Shown here in pieces: positions 1-8,911 of a stretch of 40,943 nucleotides of DNA (positions are counted from its first letter, which is position 1; every line of letters begins with the position of its first letter). The notes beneath the pieces were generated by a model. The model was not told the DNA's origin and ran no database searches. It worked only from the letters and a program-made list of their open reading frames with translations. The stretch comes from Halobacteriales archaeon QS_8_65_32. GTDB taxonomy: Archaea; Halobacteriota; Halobacteria; Halobacteriales; Halococcaceae. The position numbers and the translations under genes were made by a program. The DNA lies in the NCBI GenBank assembly GCA_003022925.1, contig PXRY01000051.1, positions 1 to 40,943 of the forward strand, given 5' to 3'.

Positions 1-405
1 TGCCGCTGGCTCGATCACCAAATTCGAGACTACAAAAACCACACCATATATCAGGCACGCTACAGGAACACGCCGAGTGTTTCGTCCGCTTAGCGCAGTG
101 TACCCGAGTGCGATGCCGACGGAAACGACGACCGGAACCGTCAGCCATAGTGCCGAGCCGACCACCTCCGACATATACTCTCGGACTGTCTCTGTGAGAC
201 GGAACCTCATATATTCGAAGTACAAACCCGGACCAAGCCTGAACCACACAGGAGAGTAAAATCCGGTGAACGCATAGAGCACATATACACCCAGTGAAGC
301 CAGATCCGTGTATACCGAAGCTAAATACGTGTAGCCGAGGTACGCATAGAGCGCGACGAGAACTACGACGGCCCGTCGAATGAAGCGTTTCTATACGCTA
401 CTCAT
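1..405 (-). pseudogene. membrane protein gene, 3' end outside window, amber stop at codon 5
   Basis: Read on the minus strand, positions 390 to 1 are fully open and encode a hydrophobic protein with at least two membrane segments, one near the N-terminus (RRAVVVLVALYAYLGY) and one further on (WLTVPVVVSVGIALGY). The only sensible start is the ATG at 405-403, which reads Met-Ser-Ser-Val and then TAG at 393-391. The same frame then continues without a stop to the window edge. No ATG, GTG or TTG follows the TAG until a GTG at 282, inside the conserved-looking part. I therefore read this as a gene silenced by an early nonsense mutation, or as a base-call error. Its family is not recognised and its C-terminus lies outside the window. 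Confidence 0.55.
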
Positions 406-606
406 GCCACTAAATTATTCAAGTCCAGATTAAGCCTTTTACAGAACGAGCGGCGTGGAGAGAAATCGAATAGTATTGAACCGACTTGGTGCTCCGCAGC
501 CCTGGCATTTCGTTCATGTAGCGAGCGCGCACTCACCATCACTTCGTTCTCGTTCGTTGACGGCCGACAGCGGTGTGTTTTTGCAACGGGCGACCGTGGT
601 CGGCGT
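406..606. other. divergent spacer before surE
   Basis: This spacer separates the broken minus-strand membrane gene from surE. On the minus side it holds an AT-rich stretch (about 411-437) that could be the promoter of the left gene. On the plus side a T-run near 577-582 sits about 25 bases before the surE ATG and could serve as its TATA region. I see no gene in it. Confidence 0.4.
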
Positions 607-1485
607 ATGCATGTCCTCCTGACGAACGACGACGGGATCGAGGCCACCGGCATCCGCGTGCTCGCGGACGCCCTCGCGGAGATCGCAGACGTCACTGTCG
701 TTGCACCCGCCGACGATCAAAGCGCCGTTGGCCGGACTCTCTCTACCACGGTCGAGGTCGAACAGCGCGACTCGGGCTCGGATCCCTGGTCGACCTACGC
801 CGTTCGCGGGACGCCCGCCGACTGTACCGTTGCGGGCCTATGTTCGTTGTGTGCCGACACCGATCTCGTCGTCGCCGGCTGCAATCGGGGGGCCAATCTC
901 AGCGCGTACACGCTCGGTCGGTCGGGCACCGTGAGCGCGGCGGTCGAAGCGACCTTCTTCGACGTGCCCGCGATCGCCGTCTCGCTGTATATCCCTGGCG
1001 ACCGAGATTTCGAGGCGATCGCTGCCCGTGAGGATTCGTACGCCGAGGCCGCCCGCGCGACGACCTATCTCACAGAGCACGCTACGGGCAACGGCGTCTT
1101 CGACCACGCCGACTACCTCAACGTGAACGCCCCGCTGCCGACCGAGACCGGGGATAGCGATGGTAACGGCGACGGTGACGGTGGCGCGGGGTCCGGCAGC
1201 GAGCGTGATGGCCGTGACGAGCGTAGCGAGTGGGCCGACCCCGCCGGGATGGTCGTGACCCATCCTTCCCGCGTCTGTGACATTGACGCCGTTCGCGAGG
1301 AGGGGGCGATCACCATCCACGATCGGATCTGGGCCCGGATGGCAGACGGCGATGTCCCGGGCGACGCGGGCAGCGACCGCACGGCGGTGATGAACGGCAA
1401 CGTGAGCGTCTCGCCGCTCACCGCACCGCATACGACCGAACGCCACGAGGCCCTCGATGCGCTCGCGGCGTCGTATTCCGCCTGA
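607..1485 (+). CDS. surE: 5'/3'-nucleotidase SurE
   Basis: SurE is a metal-dependent phosphatase that removes phosphate from nucleoside 5'- and 3'-monophosphates in the cytoplasm. The N-terminus has the family motif LLTNDDG with the metal ligands at D8 and D9. S39 in the DDQSAVGR loop and the asparagine of GCNRGANLS (about 92-99) supply the remaining ligands. The 292-residue length exceeds the usual 250-270 because of a Gly/Asp/Ser/Arg-rich insertion at about residues 180-215, which looks like a surface loop. The start is the ATG at 607, with no upstream alternative that keeps the motif N-terminal. The gene converges on the Mrp operon with about 50 bases between stop codons. Confidence 0.95.
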   Translation: MHVLLTNDDGIEATGIRVLADALAEIADVTVVAPADDQSAVGRTLSTTVEVEQRDSGSDPWSTYAVRGTPADCTVAGLCSLCADTDLVVAGCNRGANLSAYTLGRSGTVSAAVEATFFDVPAIAVSLYIPGDRDFEAIAAREDSYAEAARATTYLTEHATGNGVFDHADYLNVNAPLPTETGDSDGNGDGDGGAGSGSERDGRDERSEWADPAGMVVTHPSRVCDIDAVREEGAITIHDRIWARMADGDVPGDAGSDRTAVMNGNVSVSPLTAPHTTERHEALDALAASYSA

Positions 1486-1536
1486 GTCCGCTCAGTCCCT
1501 TCCGATCCCTTCGCCCGAGTCGGCCCCCGTCGGAGA

Positions 1537-2064
1537 TCAGCGATCGGCGTCGTCGCGTCGCTCGCTGCCATGCCGGTCGTCGCTTGCCGTGTTGTCGGTC
1601 GTCGCTCCGCCGTCAGTCGTCGCCTCGCTCGCCGAACCGGCCGGCCACTCGACGTCCCCGAAGAAGGGGACGCCCATCTTCTGGGCGGCTCGCGAGATCA
1701 TGTGCGCGCCGGTCGGCGCGGTGAGAAAGAGGAAGACGATCCCGACGAGCGCGGTCAGTCCCGCGTCCTGGGGCCCGAAGTACGCGACCGCCGAGAGGAA
1801 GATCGACGACGCCCCAAGCGTCGAGGCCTTGCTTGTCGCGTGCATCCGGTTGTAGACGTCCGGCAGGCGCAACAGTCCGATCGTACCGACCAGCAAGAAG
1901 AAACTCCCCACCGCGATCAGCACCACGACGAGCGCGGCCCGCAAAGGACCGAGCTGGGTCGGCTCGGCGGCCGCCGCAGCCGGAAACGAGCCGGCAGCCG
2001 GAAGCAGGCCGGCGACCGGGGGCGAACCGACGGCCAGCGGTACGGCTGCGGCGATCGTGGTCAC
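1537..2064 (-). CDS. mnhG: Mrp/Mnh Na+/H+ antiporter subunit G
   Basis: This is the last gene of the Mrp operon, a seven-subunit membrane complex that exchanges cytoplasmic Na+ for external H+. The 175-residue protein has the PhaG/MnhG core at about residues 40-135: three membrane helices and the signature LRLPDVYNRMHATSKA. An Ala/Pro-rich N-terminal extension and a hydrophilic Asp/Arg tail flank the core. The GTG start at 2064 overlaps the mnhF stop by 4 bases (GTGA), which points to coupled translation. The extension may mean the mature protein starts further in. Confidence 0.93.
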   Translation of the reverse strand: MTTIAAAVPLAVGSPPVAGLLPAAGSFPAAAAAEPTQLGPLRAALVVVLIAVGSFFLLVGTIGLLRLPDVYNRMHATSKASTLGASSIFLSAVAYFGPQDAGLTALVGIVFLFLTAPTGAHMISRAAQKMGVPFFGDVEWPAGSASEATTDGGATTDNTASDDRHGSERRDDADR

Positions 2065-2366
2065 TGGATGACGTCCCCCCCGGTCACGAACAGCGCGGCG
2101 GCGATCGTGCTGATGAAGCCGATGATCGCGAGGGCGATCCCCACCTCGATGAAAAACCCCTGATCGGTCCGCAAGGCGAAGAGAACGGCGATGGCGACGA
2201 CGTTCGTCCCGATGGTATCGAGGCCGATTACCCGGTCGGGAGTGGTCGGCCCGCGGATGACACGATAGCCCGCGAGCAGCGTCACACCGGTTGCGATCAC
2301 CAGGCCAATAGTGATCGCAAGCGTGAGGAAAGCAGGTATCTGTGATTCAGTCGCCACCGGTCTCAC
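2061..2366 (-). CDS. mnhF: Mrp/Mnh Na+/H+ antiporter subunit F
   Basis: Small antiporter subunit of 101 residues with three predicted membrane helices. The loop GYRVIRGPTTPDRVIGLDTI is typical of MnhF/PhaF. The GTG start at 2366 overlaps the end of mnhE by 20 bases; a second GTG at 2357 is possible and would shorten the protein by three residues. It overlaps mnhG by 4 bases. Its place between E and G matches the standard Mrp order. Confidence 0.94.
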   Translation of the reverse strand: MRPVATESQIPAFLTLAITIGLVIATGVTLLAGYRVIRGPTTPDRVIGLDTIGTNVVAIAVLFALRTDQGFFIEVGIALAIIGFISTIAAALFVTGGDVIQ

Positions 2367-2901
2367 CCCCGCGGGGGTGTCTGACGTCCCGCGTGCCCTC
2401 CTCGTCGAAGACGATCAGGGCGTAGTCCTCCCAGACGCGGATCGGTGCGATCACCGCGTCGGTGTCGCGCCCGGTGATCGCGTGGACGTACAGCGAGTTC
2501 CGTGACTCGTCGTAGTCCATTGTCAGCGTGCCTGGCGTGAGGGTGATCGAGTTGGCGATCGTCGTGATCGCGAGATCGCTCCGAACCCTGAGGGGTACTT
2601 CGACGACGTCGGGTTCGATCGGCAGCGACGGCGCGAGCACCCGGTAGGCGACGTCAAAGTTCGCCACGACGAGGTCCTTCACGAAGACGAGCAGGAAGAC
2701 GGCCGCATACGGCGCGACGCGGGTAACCCGCCCGAGCGAGACGTCCGTAGCGTAAAACCGGCGGAGCGCGAAGGCAATGAGCAAGCCGACCGCGAGGCCG
2801 ATGAGCAACTCGCCGACGATCCTATCGAACTCGAGAGCGACGCCGCGGACGAACAACCAGACGACGCCCATGAGAACGCCGAGTACCGGCCACCGTCTCA
2901 T
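2347..2901 (-). CDS. mnhE: Mrp/Mnh Na+/H+ antiporter subunit E
   Basis: Subunit E, 184 residues. It has two to three N-terminal membrane helices followed by a cytoplasmic domain with the family signature SITLTPGTLTMDYDESRNSLYVH at about residues 115-140. It starts with ATG at 2901, three bases after the mnhD stop, and its 3' end overlaps mnhF. The usual MnhE length is about 160 residues, so the protein is complete. Confidence 0.94.
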   Translation of the reverse strand: MRRWPVLGVLMGVVWLFVRGVALEFDRIVGELLIGLAVGLLIAFALRRFYATDVSLGRVTRVAPYAAVFLLVFVKDLVVANFDVAYRVLAPSLPIEPDVVEVPLRVRSDLAITTIANSITLTPGTLTMDYDESRNSLYVHAITGRDTDAVIAPIRVWEDYALIVFDEEGTRDVRHPRGGETGGD

Positions 2902-2904
2902 CGG

Positions 2905-4848
2905 TTACTCACCCCGGCCTCCGAGCACGGCACGGACGTAGCTCTCACGATCGAGCGCGGCCCCTGCGGCGTCCATCGCGGCGTCCATCACGGGGTCGAA
3001 GCCGAGCCCCACGACGAGGAGCGAAACGGCGACGAGCGCAACGACGCTCACGAGCGCGGCTGACGGGCCGACGGACTCGATCGTCGGTCCGTCGGTGTCT
3101 CCGCTCTCGGCGACATTCCCGCCACCGGTGGCACTCCCGCTTTCGGCGGCGTTTCCATCGGTGACGGCGTCCTCGTCGGCAGCGTCCCTATCGCTCGACG
3201 CCGACGTTCCCGGCGCCTCGGGTGTGCCGCCGTCGGTCGCCGGGGTCGTCGTCCCGGTCGTGGGGTCGTCCTCGCCGGCCCGCCCGCCGGACGTGCCCCA
3301 GCGTTCGATCGCGCGCCCGGGCGGGCCCCAAAAGCCCCGCGTCCACGCCCGAGTGAAGTAGGCGATCGTGAGGATCGCGCCGAAGAGCCCGATCGCGAGC
3401 GCGACACTCGCGCCGTTCGCCCCGGTCGCAATGGCCGTTGCGCTGGTATCGAAGACGAGCAGTTTCGCGAAGAAACCCGATAGCGGCGGGATACCGATCA
3501 GCGCGAGCGCGCCGAGCAGGAAGGACCCGCCGAGCACCGGGGCGCGGGCGGCGATCCCCCCGAGATCCCGGAAGCGAACGGTGCCGGTGACGTCCTCGAT
3601 CGTGCCGCTGACGAGAAAGAGCAGTACCTTCGCGATCGCGTGGTTGAGCGCGTAGACGAGCGCGGCGGCGACCGCGAGCGGCCGTACCCCTGGTACCGTG
3701 GCCCCCACTGCGAGGGGGAGGGTAACGAAGCCGATCTGGCCGATGCTTGAATGGGCAAGCAGGCCGTCCAAGCCCTCTTGGGAGATCGCGCCGATCCCCC
3801 CGACCAAAATCGAGGCGACGGCCATGCAAAACAGGACGGGGCCATAGAACGACAGGAAGGACGTTCCCGAAAAGCCGGGCAGCGAGAGGCCGGCGGGGAG
3901 GGCCGCGGCGGCGAAGACGCCGAAGTACAGGCGAATGATTGCGTAGATACCGACCTTCTTGACGACGCCGGCGAGCATCGCGGCGACCGGGGCGGGGGCG
4001 GCGCGATAGGCCGCGGGCACCCAGAACTGGAAGGGCGCGAGGCCGGCCTTGAGCGCGAAGACCGCAAAGAGGACCGCCGAAAGGCCGAGCACCGGCACGG
4101 GGTCGATGCCATAGGCCCCTGGATCCGCGAGCCGGCGGGCCATGTCGGCCATGTTGAGGGTGCCCGTGGTGCTATAAAGGCCGCCGATCGCGACGAGCAT
4201 GACCGCGCTGCCGACGAGGTTGAGCACGGCGTAACTCAGCGCGGCGCGGGTGTGTTCGGGCCCGCTGTAAAAAGCGACGAGCACGTAACTCGACAGGAGC
4301 ATGACCTCGAACCAGACGAAGAGGTTGAACACGTCGCCGGTGAGGAAGGATCCGGTGACGCCGACCATCATGAAGTGATAGAGCGGGTGGTAGGAGAGTT
4401 GCTGGCCGAACGGATCGACGTAGAGCACCGCAAACACCACCGCCGCGAGCGACAGCGGCGCGGCGAAGGCGAGCATGAACGTTGCGAGGGGGTCGGCAAC
4501 GACGGTGATCCCGAAGGGGGCCTGCCAGTCCGAAAGCTGGTAGACGATCGTCCCCCGAGCGGCGACCGCGGCGTACAGCGCTCCGACGGTCGCGAGATAC
4601 CCGATTGCGCCGAGCACGCTCACCGCGCGCTGGGCACGACCCGACCGGCGAACGAGAAGCGTGCAGATCGCGGTCGCGAGCGGGATCAATAGGGGGAAGA
4701 TAGCGACCTGCGGTGCCGGCAGCGACGGACCATCTCCGGCCGCTGTCAGTACCGTCGGGTCGCCGAGTATTCCGAGGAGTGTCGTCACCGACGGGAGCAC
4801 TGCCGCGTGCGAGAGCGTCGCCGCGGACGCGAGGAAGGCGTCAGTCAT
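2905..4848 (-). CDS. mnhD: Mrp/Mnh Na+/H+ antiporter subunit D
   Basis: Subunit D is one of the two large proton-channel-like subunits, homologous to NuoM/NuoN of complex I. The protein is about 647 residues with around 14 membrane helices. It keeps the buried glutamate helix (FEVMLLSSYVLVAFY) and the lysine helix (VKKVGIYAII) used in proton movement. I chose the ATG at 4848, which overlaps the mnhC stop by 8 bases and gives a normal N-terminus; the frame is open further upstream to 4956, but that stretch is antisense-like and lies inside mnhC. A long Asp/Gly/Thr/Ser-rich insertion (roughly 3085-3290) precedes the last membrane helix and is not typical of the family. Confidence 0.94.
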   Translation of the reverse strand: MTDAFLASAATLSHAAVLPSVTTLLGILGDPTVLTAAGDGPSLPAPQVAIFPLLIPLATAICTLLVRRSGRAQRAVSVLGAIGYLATVGALYAAVAARGTIVYQLSDWQAPFGITVVADPLATFMLAFAAPLSLAAVVFAVLYVDPFGQQLSYHPLYHFMMVGVTGSFLTGDVFNLFVWFEVMLLSSYVLVAFYSGPEHTRAALSYAVLNLVGSAVMLVAIGGLYSTTGTLNMADMARRLADPGAYGIDPVPVLGLSAVLFAVFALKAGLAPFQFWVPAAYRAAPAPVAAMLAGVVKKVGIYAIIRLYFGVFAAAALPAGLSLPGFSGTSFLSFYGPVLFCMAVASILVGGIGAISQEGLDGLLAHSSIGQIGFVTLPLAVGATVPGVRPLAVAAALVYALNHAIAKVLLFLVSGTIEDVTGTVRFRDLGGIAARAPVLGGSFLLGALALIGIPPLSGFFAKLLVFDTSATAIATGANGASVALAIGLFGAILTIAYFTRAWTRGFWGPPGRAIERWGTSGGRAGEDDPTTGTTTPATDGGTPEAPGTSASSDRDAADEDAVTDGNAAESGSATGGGNVAESGDTDGPTIESVGPSAALVSVVALVAVSLLVVGLGFDPVMDAAMDAAGAALDRESYVRAVLGGRGE

Positions 4849-5326
4849 CGGCGTTCGCCTCCCCATCCCGTCTGCCGTCCGCGCTTTTGCCCTCGTTTCG
4901 ACCGACCTCGTCGGCGCGACCGCCGTCGGCGCTGAGCGGGCCGGCCCCTCCGGCACTCTCGTCTACGTCGCCCGCGCCGCCGCGATCGATGCCGAGGTCG
5001 AGCAGGTCGATCGTGCCGTGTTCCTCGTAGACGCGATACGTGAGCACGAGCACGAAGGCAGTGGTGCCAAGGCTGATCACGATCGCCGTGAGCACGAGCG
5101 CCTGGACGAGCGGATCCGTCACGGCGGTCGCCGCCACCCCCTCGCCGTGTCCCGGGACGATCGGCGCGACCCCCGAGAGCCCGCCCATCGTCACGAGGTA
5201 GACGTTCGCCGCCTGGCTGATGATCACGACGCCCCAGACGACTCGGACGACGTCGCGACGGAGCAATAGGAAGGTCCCGAGCGCGAACAACGCACCCAAG
5301 ACCGCGGCGAGGACGAACTGGGTCAT
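4841..5326 (-). CDS. mnhC: Mrp/Mnh Na+/H+ antiporter subunit C
   Basis: Subunit C is the NuoK-like subunit. Residues 1-115 hold three membrane helices, with ALFALGTFLLLRRDVVRVVW in the first part. The remainder is a charged cytoplasmic tail rich in Asp, Gly and Arg that most homologues lack or have shorter. The ATG at 5326 overlaps the mnhB stop by 4 bases. Confidence 0.94.
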   Translation of the reverse strand: MTQFVLAAVLGALFALGTFLLLRRDVVRVVWGVVIISQAANVYLVTMGGLSGVAPIVPGHGEGVAATAVTDPLVQALVLTAIVISLGTTAFVLVLTYRVYEEHGTIDLLDLGIDRGGAGDVDESAGGAGPLSADGGRADEVGRNEGKSADGRRDGEANADD

Positions 5327-6096
5327 TCCGCGCCCACCACCGCGACGATCGTCAAGAGGGCACCGACGACGACGAAAAACACGCCGAAATCGAAAACGAC
5401 GGCGCTCGCGAGTTCGAGTTCGCCGTAGATCGGCAGGTGATGGAGGAAGGTTACCGACTGGCTGAGAAAGGCGAGATCGAAGCCCATCGCGACGATCCCG
5501 GCACCGGCAGCGAGCGCGAGGCCGAAGGCAAACGACCGGCGATACTCGGTCACGATCGCCGGGCCGACCGCGAGATCGTCGACCGTCGGCACGGCCCCTA
5601 ACAGTTCGGTTTCGACGTACTCTAAACCGTAGACGATATACAACAGCGCGAAGGCAGCGGCGGTGAGCACACCGGCAATGAACCCGCCGCCCGGAAGGTT
5701 GTGTCCCTGAAGCAATAGCGCAGCGGCGGTAAGGAGGATCAGCGGCGTGACCACTCGGACGATGGTTTTCGCGATGAGCGTCGACTCGCCGACCGGCGTC
5801 GGGTTTCGCTTGACCTGCTCGCGGGCCTCCTCGGCCGCCTCGTCGTCCTCTTCTATCTCGGTCTCCTCGGCGGCTTCCCCGGGGACGTCCGTAGCCTCCG
5901 TGGAGTCCGTTGCCTCGGCGGAATCGGTCTCTTCGGTCGGCTCGGTCGACCGCCCGGCTCCGGCAGCCGACTCGGGATTTGTCTCTGTCTCAGCCCGAAC
6001 GTCGGCGTTCGTTTCCGGCCCGGCCTCGGCTCCGGTCCGTTCGCGGTCGGCGTCGACGCCGGTATCGGTATCGGTATCGCCATCGCTCTCGCTCAT
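5323..6096 (-). CDS. mnhB: Mrp/Mnh Na+/H+ antiporter subunit B
   Basis: Subunit B, 257 residues. The MnhB domain occupies about residues 95-257, with four membrane helices and the family motif QGHNLPGGGFIAGV. The first 90 or so residues are an acidic Glu/Thr/Ala-rich extension, predicted disordered, before the conserved NPTPVGESTLIAKTIVR segment. The ATG at 6096 overlaps the mnhA stop by 4 bases. An internal start closer to the domain cannot be excluded, but the overlap supports this one. Confidence 0.93.
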   Translation of the reverse strand: MSESDGDTDTDTGVDADRERTGAEAGPETNADVRAETETNPESAAGAGRSTEPTEETDSAEATDSTEATDVPGEAAEETEIEEDDEAAEEAREQVKRNPTPVGESTLIAKTIVRVVTPLILLTAAALLLQGHNLPGGGFIAGVLTAAAFALLYIVYGLEYVETELLGAVPTVDDLAVGPAIVTEYRRSFAFGLALAAGAGIVAMGFDLAFLSQSVTFLHHLPIYGELELASAVVFDFGVFFVVVGALLTIVAVVGAE

Positions 6097-8576
6097 TGAG
6101 TTTCACCCCGTTCGCGCATGGCGACCAGCGTGAGCACCGACAGGGCGGCCATCGCCACCACCGAGATCTCCCCCATCGTATCGAACGCTCGGAAGTCCAC
6201 GAGGATGACGTTGACGACGTTGCCCCCGCCGCCGCCGCCCGGCAGGGGCGCTCGTTCGACGAAGAAGGTGTAGATCGGCTCGGCGGGATCGGCGGCGGTC
6301 GAGACGAGTACGGTGACGAAGACCGTGACGCCGACGACGCTGGCTAGCAGTGCGTCGCGGGCCGCTTTCGCTCGCTCGATCTCCCCGTAGAACGTCGGCA
6401 GGCGATCGAGTACGAGGAGGAAGACGACGAGCACGAGCGTTTCGACGGTGAGTTGGGTGAGCGCTAAGTCCGGCGCGCTCGCGAGCACGTAGAACAACGC
6501 GACCATGAAGCCGAGAATCGAGAGGGTGAGCACGCCTGCGACGTGTGAGGGCGCGAGGTTCACCGCCACCGCGCCGATCACCGCCACGCCTAAGACGATC
6601 ATCAGCGGCAGCGCGAGGTCAGTACCCGAAAAAGCCGGCAGGGAGACGCCGCCAGCGACGTAGCCGCCGAGCGCGAGCGCACAGATTGCCGCGAGCACCC
6701 AGACGACGTAGGTGCGAAGCAGACCGTTCTGGACCCGCGAGACGAGTCCCGGACTAAGGGTGGCTTGCAGTTCCTCGATGCCCGAATCATAGTACCAGTT
6801 CGGGCTGATCGGTCGGATCGAACTCAGATACCGGATCCCACCGTGTAGCCGGTCGTACAACGGCGAGAGGGCAATCCCGGCTCCGATCGTAATGATGCTC
6901 ATGATCACGGCCGGCTTGAGTTCGGTGGGGATGCCGACCGAGAAGCCGTGGCCCTCGCCGGGCACGGTGCTCGACATAACCGATGCGACCAGGGTATCGA
7001 CGAAGAACTGCGGGGCGGCGCTCACCGCAGCGGCGAGCGCGGCTAGGATCGCCGGCGGGACGAGCATCGTAAGCGGCGGGGAGTGGACATCGCCCAGGGA
7101 GGCGGGTTTCTCACCCACGAATAGCCACAGGAATCGGATCGAGTACAGGAAGGTAAAGACGCTGCCGAAGACCGCGACGACGGGGAATATCCACCAGAAT
7201 CCGCCCGCGGCGTGGGCCGCCTCGTAGGTCGTCTCGAAGAGCAACTCCTTCGAGTAAAAGCCGTTGAACGGCGGCAGGCCGGCCATCGACAGCGCGGCGA
7301 CGGCAGTTATCCCAGCCGTGATCGGCAGGTCGTGGCGCAATCCCCCTAACTCGGCGATCGCACGCGTGCCGGCCTCGTGGCTCACGATGCCGGCGACGAG
7401 GAACAGCGCGGCTTTGAACAGGGCGTGATTGAGGATGTGGAAGGCACCGGTTTCGGCCCCGAGCGCGCTCGCGAAGGCAAAACCCGCGACGATCAAGCCG
7501 AGATGGGAGGCCGTCGAGTAGGCTAAGAGTTCCTTGATGTCGGTCGCGCCGACCGCGAGCATCGCCGCGACGGTCATCGTGAGCAGGCCGAGCACCCCAA
7601 AGGCGAGCGTCCATTCTTCACTGAGGAGCAGGGGTCGGAAGCGGCCGATCAAGTAGACGCCGGCTTTAACCATCGTCGCCGAGTGAAGAAAGGCCGAAAC
7701 AGGCGTCGGCGCTTCCATGGCATTGGGTAGCCAGATGTGAAGCGGGACCTGGGCGGATTTCGCTGCCGCGCCGACCCCGACGAGCGCGAGGACGGGCACG
7801 AATAGGCCAGCCTCACGGAGGGCGGCGCGAATGGCATCCGCGTTCGCGATCATCGAGTCGGGACCGATCAACAGGAACGTCGCCTCGCCGAGCGCCCGCG
7901 CGGAGACGACGTTGAGCAACAGGAAGGCAACGAGCATGAACAGTCCGCCGGCGACGGTGATAAGCAGCGATTTGCGGGCGGCGTACCTTCCGGAGTCGCT
8001 CTCGCGGTAGTGGCCGATGAGCAGGAACGAGGAAACGCTCGTCAGCTCCCAGAAGACGAACAGGGCGATCAGATCGGCGGCGAGGGCAACGCCGAGCATC
8101 GAGCCCATGAAGGCGAGCAGCGTGGCGTAATACCGCATCTTCCCCGGCTCGTGGTCCATGTAGCCGCCCGAATAGGCGAGGATGAGCACGCCGACGCCGC
8201 TCGCGAGAAAGGAGATCAGTAGTGAAAGACCGTCGACGTAGAAGGCGAGCGAGACCCCTAAGGCGGGGATCCAGGGAATCTCGATCAGACCTTCGGTGCC
8301 GTATAGCGTCGCGACGAGCGCGAGGCAGGCGAGCGCGACGCCGGCGGCGAAATAGGCCGTCCGATCGCCGAGCACGCGGTAGACGAGCGGGGTGACAGCC
8401 GCGCCGAGAAACGGCAGTGCGACGAGCGCGAAGACGACGACGGCTTCGGGGCTCCCGGATGCAGCAGCCGGGGCCGGCGATCCGGCGGCGAGCACGACGC
8501 TCGCGCTCTCGCCGACCGCCGACCAGGGCGGCGGACCCGTCGCCACGAGGGCGTCGAGCAGCGTCCGGGGGTACAC
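6093..8576 (-). CDS. mnhA: Mrp/Mnh Na+/H+ antiporter subunit A
   Basis: First gene of the operon and the largest subunit (about 827 residues), homologous to NuoL. It holds the proton-channel core with HIWLPNAMEAPTPVSAFLHSATMVKAGVYL (split here by position at about residues 230-260) and the C-terminal MrpA-specific helices ending in VILVDFRAFDTMGEISV. I chose the GTG at 8576: a TATA-like TTAAG at 8601-8607 lies about 28 bases upstream, as expected for a leaderless haloarchaeal mRNA. A TTG at 8615 would extend the protein by 13 residues but would put the TATA box inside the gene. Genes A to G follow with junctions from a 20-base overlap to a 3-base gap, so they are probably one transcript. Confidence 0.92.
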   Translation of the reverse strand: MYPRTLLDALVATGPPPWSAVGESASVVLAAGSPAPAAASGSPEAVVVFALVALPFLGAAVTPLVYRVLGDRTAYFAAGVALACLALVATLYGTEGLIEIPWIPALGVSLAFYVDGLSLLISFLASGVGVLILAYSGGYMDHEPGKMRYYATLLAFMGSMLGVALAADLIALFVFWELTSVSSFLLIGHYRESDSGRYAARKSLLITVAGGLFMLVAFLLLNVVSARALGEATFLLIGPDSMIANADAIRAALREAGLFVPVLALVGVGAAAKSAQVPLHIWLPNAMEAPTPVSAFLHSATMVKAGVYLIGRFRPLLLSEEWTLAFGVLGLLTMTVAAMLAVGATDIKELLAYSTASHLGLIVAGFAFASALGAETGAFHILNHALFKAALFLVAGIVSHEAGTRAIAELGGLRHDLPITAGITAVAALSMAGLPPFNGFYSKELLFETTYEAAHAAGGFWWIFPVVAVFGSVFTFLYSIRFLWLFVGEKPASLGDVHSPPLTMLVPPAILAALAAAVSAAPQFFVDTLVASVMSSTVPGEGHGFSVGIPTELKPAVIMSIITIGAGIALSPLYDRLHGGIRYLSSIRPISPNWYYDSGIEELQATLSPGLVSRVQNGLLRTYVVWVLAAICALALGGYVAGGVSLPAFSGTDLALPLMIVLGVAVIGAVAVNLAPSHVAGVLTLSILGFMVALFYVLASAPDLALTQLTVETLVLVVFLLVLDRLPTFYGEIERAKAARDALLASVVGVTVFVTVLVSTAADPAEPIYTFFVERAPLPGGGGGGNVVNVILVDFRAFDTMGEISVVAMAALSVLTLVAMRERGETQ

Positions 8577-8911
8577 GTCACTCTGTGGGCCGACGCCGGA
8601 CTTAACGCTTCGCAAAACCGTGACACGAACCCCGAAGTGGTCGCCGACTCACCGACCGTGAATCGGATTCGATCGTCGACTGCCCCACGGTTTCCGATCG
8701 GCCACGACCGTCGGCTGACCCCGGGATCGATGGCCGATCGATTACGAGCACGACCGACGGCCGGGACCCCGACGGTCGATCGGTCGTCGCCGGCTTCGTC
8801 CGATCCATCCGATCGTTCGATCGGCCGAACCGGCCGGGCCGAACTCGGAAAAAGAGCCGGGATCCGGGTCGGAAAAGAAGTTTCTTGTGCGCTGGCGTCG
8901 GTAGACCGGAC
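8577..8911. other. divergent spacer, mnhA / phosphodiesterase gene
   Basis: Apart from the mnhA TATA box, the spacer (335 bases) is rich in CGATCGG, CGACCG and CGGCCG words, the same word pool as other spacers here, with no clear period. A purine-rich stretch with GAAGTTTCTTG near 8877-8888 precedes the plus-strand gene by about 25 bases and may be its promoter. No gene is supported. Confidence 0.4.
8600..8608 (-). promoter_or_regulatory. TATA box of the mnh operon
   Basis: On the minus strand this reads CGTTAAG, 25-30 bases before the GTG chosen for mnhA. It is the only TTAA-type motif in the spacer on that strand. Confidence 0.45.
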
